Under the pieces are notes generated by a model. The model saw only the letters and a list, made by a program, of their open reading frames with translations, had not been told where the DNA came from and did not search any database. From assembly GCA_030141605.1 (NCBI GenBank), contig JAQGDQ010000129.1:237281-301280 (forward strand): a DNA stretch of 64,000 nucleotides, in the 5' to 3' direction. The position numbers and the translations under genes were made by a program. Source of the stretch: Tubiluchus corallicola. Its lineage: Eukaryota; Priapulida; Priapulimorpha; Priapulimorphida; Tubiluchidae. Shown one piece after another: positions 1-11,300 of the stretch (the stretch's first letter is position 1; every line of letters starts with the position of its first letter).

Positions 1-364
1 AAGCAAGGGCTTGGCATACCGTAAATTAACTTCGAATTTCAACTTGGTTGAAAGTTGCTACATTTGTGGCCTCACTAGCCAAAAGTTCTTCATTAAGTTT
101 TTTCTGTATTACATATATTACCCCAGCTAAGTGCAGTCGCACACCCCTATTCTTCGCAAGGTTTAGCAAGGTAGATAGTAAGGCCACTATAATGGAAAAA
201 ATAGCCCTACCCTCAAAAAATTGCAAGAAAACTTTATTGGTGTTTTCTAGTAGTATTTGGTCCAGAGAATAACATAATTATCCAACTTGGGCGGAAATTA
301 TGATGTCAAAAAGATGGCCACCATTTGACCAAATGAATGGGTATTTACTATTTAATTTACCACA

Positions 365-1692
365 ATGGTGAAAAAAATGCTCATTTTGATTCAAAAACAT
401 GAAACTCTGCACAGTGCAAGAGCTCATTGGGGTGATTAATTTTCATTCAAGCTTGAAAACGTTTCAATGAACTGACAAGAAAGTCACACCTGTACTCTAA
501 GCATCAAAAGAGTGTCATCAACTTATTACATTTTTTGCCAGCAAACAAAATGGTGCTGTGACACATTTAGATGTAAATGTGTCCAAGCAAGTATTGTTTG
601 CATTGCATCATAGATATACGTTTATAGATTTTAATAAATATATAATTATTATTATTACAAACAATAATAGATTTCATTTAATGATAACATTACTTCTAAA
701 TGCACCTTCTAAAACCACTATTTCTAAAATCACATTCACCAACAGTGATATATATATTCAATCATACGTACATGGCTTAAACATTACTTACTTGGACACG
801 TTTACATCTGCCATATTTCTCTTACTGGTAACAACATTTAATAAGTTGTTGACACTCTTTTGATGCTACAGAATACAAAATCCATTGTGATTTCCTTATC
901 TTTTCAGAAAAACGTTTCCAGCTTGAGTCAAACAGTGACAGTAAAGTTTAGGGCAGAGATCAGTGATTGGTCCCAACAGTTCTTCTGCTTGATGTGCAAC
1001 CTGTTTGGTGTGCTCAGCATCACATCCAATGACACTCTTATTCCTGTGTAAAGGTCTTTGTGTGCTTTGTCAACTGTCATATTGATGCATGTGTTGGCTT
1101 TGTCATACTAGAGTGCAACAAAACATTCAAGCACAAACATGAGGTATGCCAGTGCTTAACTCTAGGAATAATACTTAGAGACACAAAATTCTTCTGTTAC
1201 CGCTTCAACATTTACCATGTGTCCAGACTACCTTTTCTCCTCTCCTGGCAAAATCTGAAATCTGGTCACAACCAGTAAAGGCTGACAGAACTGACTCTTT
1301 TCAGGGCCTAGTCTCATGAAAAGTTGTATACCTAAGATTTTGGATATTAGCCTGTTCCAGACATTAAGCAGAGTGTAGGAATGTACCTAATGCATTATAT
1401 AATACTGTACATGCAATATTCATTCAACAAACCATGCCAGCATTCAAATGTGACCACACTACTTTGTGACAATACGTGCATGTTAGTTGACAAAACAGGT
1501 AGACTTTGTTCACAGTTCCTAAAAAATATGGCCCTTATGAGCTGGCAACAGCCATCTTGTCAGCCAACGTGAATGCTGTGGCCACATTAAAATAATTTTC
1601 GAACGGCTCCGCATCCAAAAGTAATCAACTGGATGGGTTTTAGCATTGTGCAAAGTTTCATGCTTTTAAGGCAAAATGAGCAATTCTGTCAT
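365..1692. repeat. Large imperfect inverted repeat (foldback element) in a B9D1 intron
   Basis: Several blocks pair with their reverse complements in nested order: 365-418 with 1643-1692 (shared GCTCATTTTG and CATGAAACT), 448-464 with 910-925, 499-526 with 839-867 (AAAAGAGTGTCA), and 562-592 with 785-812 (ACATCT/GTCCAAG). Weaker similarity extends the outer arms to about 225 and 1800. The spacing is asymmetric, because about 700 nt (930-1640) on the right has no partner, so this may be a foldback DNA element with a later insertion or two nested elements. No transposase frame is visible. Confidence 0.7.
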
Positions 1693-1831
1693 TTTGAGGT
1701 ACATTTGCAGCCATCTTGAATTGGGGTGATATTACAGGGACATCTAAGCATCAGATATGGATTCCTTGAACATTAAATCCTACATTTAGACACCAAAATC
1801 ATTGTCCTGTGTGCTCTGATAGCTAAGATAT

Positions 1832-2235
1832 AGAGTAAATTTTTACACGTTACGTTGCCTATTAACAAACTATATACGGTTAGATAGAGAATTTCACGGG
1901 CTTTCTAACCGTGTATTACACGACTAAATTTGCTTAAGTACAGCGTTCGTAATGGCGGTTGAAAGTACGAATCCGTGTTTGTGGACTCCGGAGGAAGTAT
2001 CGTTGCAAGTCCGAATATGGCGATCTTACAACTAGGGTTAGAGTAACTTTTTACACGTTACATTGCCTGTTAGCAAACTATATATGGGTAGATAGAGAAT
2101 TTCACGGGCTTTCTAGCCATGTATCACACGACAAATTTGCTTAAGTTCGTAATGGCGGTTGAAAGTACGAATCCATGTTTGTGGACTCCGGAGGAAGTAT
2201 CGTTGCAAGTCCGAATATTGCGATCTTACAAGATA
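1832..2235. repeat. Tandem duplication, two copies of about 200-206 bp
   Basis: The block beginning TAGAGTAAATTTTTACACG (1832) recurs from 2038. Both copies share ACACGTTAC, TAGATAGAGAATTTCACGGG, GTAATGGCGGTTGAAAGTAC and GGACTCCGGAGGAAGTATCG. The second copy lacks about 8 nt near its middle and has scattered substitutions. It lies in the B9D1 intron just outside exon 5. No coding potential is evident. Confidence 0.85.
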
Positions 2236-2343
2236 TAGCTAACATTCAAACGTGCATATTACTGAGACAAAACCTGGTGTCAGTTACGCGATTCGCTTAC
2301 TTTTGTGAAATGCAAACATTTCTAAGGTAAAATGAGCACCTAC

Positions 2344-5300
2344 CTTCCCTTCCTTCACCTTGTGCAATCACACGGGGATCAACAAACTCTGGCCTTCTAC
2401 CAAGTAACCAGCTGGTAAATTTCTGTAGCTTAGAAGTCGACTCCGGCACAAACATGGATATGCATCTTGTGTAGCTACATAAACAATAATAAACGTGAGA
2501 CATTCATAAAACAGAAAAACAGAGACATATAATTGGATTTTAAACTGGAGGCTGACACACCAGTCCTGGTGTGGCTTGAAAAAAGTGCTAAAAATTTCTA
2601 TAAGAAATGGGCTAAATTAAATTTGGCGACAATTCAAAAACTCAAACTGTAACTGAAATTCTCAGATTTTGAACGTAACAAACCTACAAATTTATACAGC
2701 TGATTACTATTGTATCGCATTTTATTTTATTTTGCGAGATGAGTAAACAATTGTGTTGTGTGCTTAAATAAACACCTTTTTCCGGGACTTTGTATAGAAT
2801 CTACAGATCAAACACAGAGGGAGAAACAATGCCTGCTCATAAAAATTCTAAATACAGAGTTTTAGCTTGGGTCTTAAAAAAACGCTAGTTACTTACTCCT
2901 TTTATCTATCCGTCACACTTTTTGCAACTTTTTAGAGTTGAAATAATTTCAGAAGTATTACCGAGCTGCTCGTTAACATTTGGCATGATCATTAGACAAT
3001 GCATCCTTGGTTCAAAGCAAATAATTTGTGACAACTCACTAATTCATTAAATTATTAGAGCTGTTTAATCAATTACTTTTAATTTAATTTTTATTAAGAA
3101 CTTAGTACAGAAAATTATCAAATTCATGATAAATGCTTCGAGTATGCAGCCTAGCAGCCATCTTCAGTGTGACAGAGTCAACAAATAGCCTATAACATTT
3201 GTTGCTGTTTGTAAACTCTATCACACTGCTAGGCTGTGCAGTTGAAACATTTGTCATGATTTTAATATTTTTATGTTTTCAAGTTCTTAATAAAAGTTGT
3301 TTCTTTCACAATAGAAATAATTCTTTGCAGTTCTCATAGCTAATGATTCTAGAAAGGACTGCCAGGATGGAAGGAAACAGTTTCACTAGCACACAGACTG
3401 TGAAAACCACCAAAGTGTATTTGGAAATTTAGTGCTAAATGCATTTTCATTTGGCAAATTGACAATTTACTTCAACTGACAAAAGACTTTTTGAACAGCT
3501 CTCCATATGTAAGCTCAAAAGAACCTCACTTTCAATTCTTGTTAACACACTGTTTGATGCATATGAATCATTTAAATATCAATATTAATAAATAGAATTT
3601 GCTAACTAAAACTGACAGTGATGTTCACTGTTCATACCAAAGCAGATAAAACTAATACAAGTAATAAGTAAATGACCTACGAATCAATGTAGCTTAATTA
3701 CTAGACAGTTCTTCGTACTTTTATTCGAATTACTTGTAACAAGTCCACACTGTGCTGTTAGTTGATGTATACCTTAACATTTCTTGTCTCACTGCAAATT
3801 AACATTTAATGATTTTCATCTTAATATAGGCATATGTATCTAGGGATGCATTGAATGCTCATTTTCAACAAATGAACCAAAGCTGATTTTTTTATACTAG
3901 AGTGCCACCGAATCAAATGATTAACCAAATGATCGGCCTTGCTGCTGAACCGAATTCTGAATAAAATATCAAGTTAAATTATAATACTGAACAGAAGCCC
4001 AACAGAATTTTTTTTGCTAAAACTGAACCGAATTTTCTTGTAATTCCAACTAAAAAGAATTATAAACTCCATAGTGTTTTATTGTTTTAAGTTTGAGGTG
4101 ATTACTGAGCAGGGTAAAATTATTCTGATTACTCAGTGCATTCCTATATGTATGTTATTTTAAATTATTGTAATGAGCTATTTTTGTCGAAATAATTAAA
4201 TAAGACAAATTTAGAAAGGTAAAGAGGACAGTTAAAGGTACCATACAGCGTTATTATGCAATTTTTGTCATTTATATGCTAGTCTTTGGAGGTGCAGTGT
4301 AGAAAAATCCTTGCACAGTTTTTAAGAGTAAATTTTGCTTAAAGTGACATAATAAACTCAAACAAACTCACCTGTCATAATCTACTTAATGCAACTTAAA
4401 TAAAAACTGAGCCTAGTCAATTATCTACTAAACATAAAAATAATTACCGCCCAGGAGAAATCGGTACATGACAAACTCCATATCCTCTGACAACATCATG
4501 TCCAAATGTGTCCACTCCATAGGCACTAACAACTATCTGAGGCCCTAAATATAAAATGTAACTGAGTATTGATGTAATATTATATATGATAAACACTTTC
4601 GAATCCGATAGTCCATATAGATTTGACTAACAAAGGCACTTCATTGTCAATTTTGGTTGCTTTTTACGGCTTCAATTTAGCCTATTATTTAACAATCTTA
4701 CTGAGAAAGTTTAGGCTTAGTGATGAAACGGGAAAAAATTGTCCCCTGACATAATCGAAAAAATATCAAGAACTTACATCCATGAGGATTCGTGCTTTTC
4801 CATGTAACATCCAGAGGAAAATTCCAAACAAACATTTGTCGTTCATCAGGACTCTTCTTTGTGGTCTGTGTAATGCCTTCTTCGAGACCCTGCAAAAGTA
4901 TACAAAACAAGTTTTATAACCTTAAAAGTTTGAGGGGTACTCTTATTTTTGCATGTTAGACAACCTTCACTCTTACCAAATGCAGTGCCAGAAACACAAC
5001 CAAAGCTCTTAATGGTTCATTCAAACTTTTAATATATAATAAAAGCATAAAAGCATAAAAGAAAGAGATATTTATTGGTTAATGGATACTATGTTTTAAA
5101 ACTTGGCAAGCAGCTATTAGTTTGTTTAGTTTAAGCAATATTTTTATTTGACAAGAAACATTACAATCATAAGTACATTTATAATAACCACAATGAGCAG
5201 TTAATTAAAATGCTGATTGACTAACCTATAGTCTTTTAGGTATAACCTACATAAAAGCTTTTCAGAGTGTAGATACGTCATTTATAAGTTCCATAGGCAC

Positions 5301-8300
5301 ATGCAGTGGCGTCGTGCCATAGGGGCCCGGGCCCCCCAATTTTTTTAGAAAATGTCAAAAATTTGAAGGGTGTCAGCGGCTCGTAATGAGACCGGTAAGC
5401 AAATTTATTTCTGACTTTTTGACACGCAATAGCGGGCCAGCGCTCCATAAATGCGAACAGTATGAGCATGAGTATGTGTTTACCTGAAAGTAAGGATGTA
5501 GTTAATTTGTTTACATGTAATCTATTCAGGAGGCAGGCAGGAACAAAGCAGTTCGTTGGGTAGCATTAGCGTCTTTGCACAAAAGACTGTTAGTTAACAA
5601 AACTTCTCAGTTAGCACTCGAGCTTCGTTCAGCAGTGTGTTATAATAGAGAATAAGTGAAATAATAGAGCAAAAACAATGCAAACATTGAAGTCATGTTG
5701 AGCTAGCCTAGTACCAGAGAGTCAGTTTGTCGAGCTAGCCTAGTACCAGAGAGTCGGTTTGGGAAATACAAATTGATGAGCCACAGCTCAGCCACCTCCT
5801 GATTGGACATTACCGACTCTTTGCTACTCCTTAGCGACTCTTTCCCACGAGTTTGCTGCATAAAAGGGAGCACATTTCATCATTTTTCTCCTGCTAGGAA
5901 AATCTTTGCTAGTTTTCACTGCGATTTTAGCTATATTTCTTATCCAATCTGACTTCATTTTTCAAGTCCAACCGTGTTCCCGCAATTTGTCAAGAATGCT
6001 CTCCGCAGTACAATGAGTCAGGCACGACTGAGTGACCCGATGATCCTTGCAGGTGAGGCTGAGAAAACAAAGAATATGGACTTGAAGTCTGTGGTTGAGC
6101 TCTTCTGGAGTGATGTTCTGCGTCGGATTCCTGACAGCTAATAAATACTTAATTAAATTTTAATTTAATTTTAATTAAGTTTCCGTTGCTATAGCTTTAA
6201 GTTAAATGCCAGTTGGGAATAAAAAAATCGTTTTTGTTGCACGCAAAATACTGTTTATTTTTTTTTCAAAATTATACGTTTTTTAAACAGTTAAGTTCCG
6301 CCATTATATACAGTCGGGCCCCCCCCCCCCAATTTTTTTGGTGCACGACGCCCCTGGGCACATGATTGCAAGAACTGTTAGTTATTCATTAGGTAAGTTT
6401 GAGGTTGAAATTGAGAAAGTTATGTAACTTGTTTTTTGACTACAGGTGTGCAAAAGTGGGGAAAAGTTGGTTATGATGTGTTTGATGTTGATGTATAGCT
6501 ACAAAAATAGAATGATTAAGCTAATGAAAGAAAGTGTTGCAGTCACAGGAATGCAAGAATATAAGTAATTTGCTCTGTAGGGTAGAATTTAGAGAGTTTA
6601 ATGTACTAAAGATTTAATTCTATTGGTTAAAGCGACCACTTTGTATAATAAACAAAATGACAACAGATACAATGTGTTAGGATCAGAAGAAAGTGAGATA
6701 TCACTTAATCTGTCTAATACATGGCAAATACTATAGACTATTTGATTATTCAAATAATGAGATATGTCTTCACTTGAATGCATGAGTAAATTAATCTGGT
6801 CATTAAAAATAATGCTTAACGAAAAACTTGTAACAATAGTGCTATACTTACAGATGTAATGACCCAGTCTTGACCATACACAAAACAATACTTCAGGTAA
6901 ATTTCATCAAATTCAGGAAACTGAAAAAAATAATTTTTCTCTGTTTAACAGAACTATTGAACAATTTAAGTAAGCATACATACAATGCATATAATAAAAA
7001 AGTACACTGTAGTCTGAATATGAATAGTAGTATAATGGCTTCATAGTTACAGATGCATAATTAAAATTTGTGACAATAAACATATTTAATCAACTTGTTA
7101 CCATTTACTTTACCAACATGTAAATAATTAGCTTGGCATGTATGTAATGTATGTAATGGCTTGGAATATATCATATGAGGATAAGATACCACTCAAGAAG
7201 AATTTTGGATATGTAAATTACTAGTCAGGTAAATTTAAAAAGACCCCATTTATATGTGCAGTAATATCATGCCAACATGCATGGATGAGTGAATTTATAT
7301 TGAAAATCTCACCATGCAACAAAGTTGTTTGCTTCATCAATTGTTTATTTCATCAACCAGCACCATGTTAACATTGAAGAAATACAGCTTCTATTTTGAA
7401 CGGTTTATTATTTAACATGTTTAATATTATTCACAATTTTACGTTATACTTTTATCCATAATTTCGTATACATTTATATCGAAATATTGAACAATAAATG
7501 ATAAGCACCAAAACACCAAATAGAATTTTGGTGAAACTCAGGTCCAAAATTTGTTGTTGAAGTGCAATTCTTGCCATTAAATGAAAATATTATATTGTCC
7601 ACTACAATAATAGAAAGGTACGCTGCTGCTATTACTTTTCCAATTTTCTATGTATTCATTCTTCTTGTATGCACATGCCAATATTAAATTAGGCTTCCTG
7701 TACATCCAGTTTTTTATCCAGCAGTAGCAGGTACTTTTCACATCCATTGGAAAAGGTGTTAATTTAGAATATTGCAAATAAGTGCAAATGGAGTGTCTTG
7801 ACTGAAGCAAACTCAATGGACAAAAACGAATAACTTGAGTGCAGAGTTATTAAAAGGGATTTTACTCGTCCAATAAAATTTTATATATTACAAGACTTTA
7901 TCAGGTACTGTTAAGAAAAGAAGGATCCACAAGTGGGTGTGGAGCATGTAGCAATTTCTGATAAAACTTAACTTACTACCAGTGATCGTAATTTTTCAAC
8001 TTTCCTTCACCAAAATGTGACAACATACGAATTAGTTATTTAGTCTTAGATGGCAATTTACCAAAATGTCTGAAATTGATTGCAGTTTAAGGTCTCAAAA
8101 ATAGCTTAAAATGCACGAAGTGCATTGTTTGTTGGGGTACCACCCCAAACCCTCTTGAAAGTACTTAAACAATTTCCGTCTCCTGCTTAACCGCTTAATT
8201 ACTGTTCACTTTTCCACGAACACAGGTATGACCCAATTAAATTAATTAAAAATTAACAAATTAATTGAAGTTCATTGTCATTTCTAGCCATATTGCAGTA

Positions 8301-11300
8301 AAAAACACACACTATTAAATGCATACCTCATAATTATTCAATAATAATCTATGTAAATTAAAAACAAGAATATCTAAAACTTTGGAGTATTCATATTCAT
8401 TTTCTACCTCATACTTCTTGACTCATTTATATTTCAATATATTTGTGTTACGTTTTACATGTTATCTTGCAATAATTACCATTTTATTGAGGTATATAAT
8501 TATCATTAAGAAGTAATATCCATTGTCGTTGTGAACGACCGAAAATCATAAAAAATACATTTAATTTGCAATTAGATTAATAACCTGTAAAACCGCTATT
8601 ACTGTAGTAGATATGGTTTCTATCTATCTGTTACCTATTTTAAAAATGGGTTTAACCTAATAGTGAACAGTTGCTCTAGTTTTGCTATATTCTGTACTAC
8701 GAGTTGGCTTTTACAAGACATTATATGCAGACATCATTTTACCTGTATTTCTGCGGAAACTTCTATATCAATAAACGTTTAAAGTATATTCTACTGTTAA
8801 ACCTTTTGTCAACATGACAAAATTGGTAGCAGAGAGTAGTTTGCTGCTTATCAATGGGCGACGATACTTGTATGCAGTCTACGTTTACCAAGAAAGAGCG
8901 ATCGTCTACTCGCTAGGACGTCTGTCTACCGGTAAATAATTTCGAACATTTTCATAATGAATAATTATGGCTAAAGATAACAAATGCATAAATTGTCGTC
9001 AAAGTGTTGCAAGTGGGTTGATATGTGACAGCTGTGAACGTTGGTGGTGCATAAACTGTTTAAACCTAAAACAAGATCATGTACGAACAGAAAAACTTTA
9101 TGAGGCATTAAGTCAGCTGGGCGAATTTCAATGGACATGCGAGATATGTTGAGACAATAATTTACTAATTCAGCTGGTGAAATCGGGAACGTTTACTACA
9201 AAGCAGTTGTCCGAATTCGGTTGCAATGGTGACGTCATCAATGCAATCTAAGCTACAAGACCAGCTGATAAGGTCGAAATAAAGTCTGACGAAAATCAAA
9301 CGAAAGCCACTTCGCTGCCAACACAGCAAAATACTGCATCCAGGGGTCAAGTATTGCTGAATGAAACTACGCACAGGTAAATCAACCAGCACAGGATGGA
9401 TCGCTATCACAACAAGACACTACACTTGCAATGATGCAAATGTTTCTACAATCGCAACAAAGGATGTTCCAAATGTTTCAAGAAGAACGAAAAGAACGCA
9501 AAGAAGAGCTATACTTAAAAGGATGAAGAAGTTATCTGGAAATTTAGAGAAACGATTGAGTTCAAACATGGTCGTTACAAAGTTGGTTTTCCATGGAAAG
9601 ATCCTATACAGCACTTGGTTTCGAACTATCACGTAGCAAAGAAAAGACTCGAGTCTACACTAAAGACGTTAGCTCCTAGTGGATCACCAACACATCACTA
9701 TGCTACATACAATGAAACTATCAACAACTAGCTTCATCAAGGAATAATTGAGTCAGTTACTCAGCCTACAACAGAATAACGCTTTATACACTACATAGCA
9801 CATTCTCCAGTGATAAACGAAAATCGTACTTCTACCCAAGTTTGCATCATGTATGACGCTAGTGAGAAGAACAAAGCTGATGGTAAAAACTTGAACGACC
9901 TAATACATGCTGGACCATGTCTACTTACTAATCTGGTTGGAATTTTACTACGTTTTCGCCTGTTTGAAGTCATCACGGTAACGGACACTGAAAAAGCGTT
10001 CCATCAAGTTTCACTAGTGGAAGCACACAGAGATACTGTCAATTTCTATGGCTGAAAGATCCATCACAGCCTGACACAGTGGACAACATCAAGGTATATC
10101 GCTTTACCAGACTTCCATTTGGTGTCAATGCGTCTCCATTTTACTACTAGCTACGATACTAGATCACTTACAACAAAATCCGGGAATACTAGCAGACAGA
10201 CTACAACAAAATCTGTATGTGGACAATGTCGTTTTAGAAGTTTTGCATGGAGAAGACCCTATGGAGATATACCAGTCAGCGAAGAACCTATTTAATATGG
10301 CAGCAATGAATCTACGCCAGTGGCTTTCAAATGATCTCAAGGTTAATGAAGCTCTACCACAAAGGGACCGACAACAAGGTACTACAGTGAAAGTACTGGA
10401 AAATATTTGGAACACTGCTAATAATGTAATGAGACCACAGTACACATTTCAACCACTAGAAGTATATACCAGAAGACTAGCAATGCAACAGCTTGCTCGA
10501 CTATATGATCCGCTTGGAATCTACCTGCCAGTAACCATCAAAGGAAAGATTTTGCTACACAAAATGGCTAAACAGAAGTTCAGTCTAGATGTGCCAGTTA
10601 CAGCTTCAATGGTTTTAGAGTGGCAGCAATTAGAAAAAGAACTGAACAACATTCCACAAATAACACTTCCATGCACAGTCATCATGGATAGACAAGTTCT
10701 TGTTCAACTACTATGTTTCACAGATGCCAGTAAAAAGATGCATGTTGCGCCTGCATCTATATTCATCAACGTTTAGATAACAACGTTATATCCTCATTAG
10801 CATTTGCGAAGCCTCAGGTAGTGACATTGACAGTTAGTCAAACTCTACCAGACTAGAACTAGAAGCCATTCTAATAGGAATGCAGGGTGCTTCGATTTGT
10901 AGAAAAGCAAATTGATCAACCATTGCTAGATAAACACATATGGACAAATTCACAAATTGTACTCTGTTGGATTCACTCAACCAAAGTTTTACCACCCTAT
11001 ATAGAAATACACCGAAGTGAAATAATGTCTATGGATGATATCCAGTTTAGATACATCAACACTAAAGCCAATCCTGCTGATTGGGGCACATGTGGAATCT
11101 CAGCAAAGAAATTATGTGAGTGCAACTGGATTTGTGGACCAGAACGGTTAAGTTTGTCACCTGTCAAGTTTGATCGCCTCATTATCAACGACATATTGAT
11201 CTTTTGGAAAATGTCCAGCGTCGGGCTGACTTGATTCTTACTTACCACTTGCTCCATGGCCTTGCAGATTATGACTGCAGACATCTTTTTGTGTTACCTA

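Larger units (their letters stand above)
5304..6356. mobile_element. hAT-superfamily DNA transposon, internally decayed
   Basis: The ends are near-perfect terminal inverted repeats, CAGTGGCGTCGTGC at 5304 and the reverse complement of CAGGGGCGTCGTGC ending at 6356. A perfect 8-bp target-site duplication GGCACATG flanks it (5296-5303 and 6357-6364). Eight-base duplications and CAGNGGCGT ends are diagnostic of hAT elements. Inside the ends are long G/C runs (GGGCCCGGGCCCCCC; a run of 13 C), a 32-bp tandem pair at 5701-5763, and a short transposase relic near the right end. At 1053 bp it is too short to be autonomous. It lies in B9D1 intron 2. Confidence 0.9.

Noticed and set aside
3840-4300. 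Possible hAT MITE (TAGGGATGCA near 3841; TAGAGTGCCACCGAAT near 3899)
   Set aside because: Both motifs are in the same orientation and no convincing opposite end or target duplication was found.
7577-7816. 79-codon minus-strand open frame in B9D1 intron 1
   Set aside because: No recognisable motif, and the first and second B9D1 exons join in phase without it.
8730-8830. Candidate first exon of B9D1 on the minus strand ending EIQ at a GTAAAA donor
   Set aside because: It has an in-frame stop and no ATG, and a far better first exon with the conserved N-terminus was found at 12449-12505.
9810-11234. Functional retroelement polyprotein
   Set aside because: Stops and a frameshift interrupt it and the 3' half is absent; it is annotated as a decayed BEL/Pao copy only.
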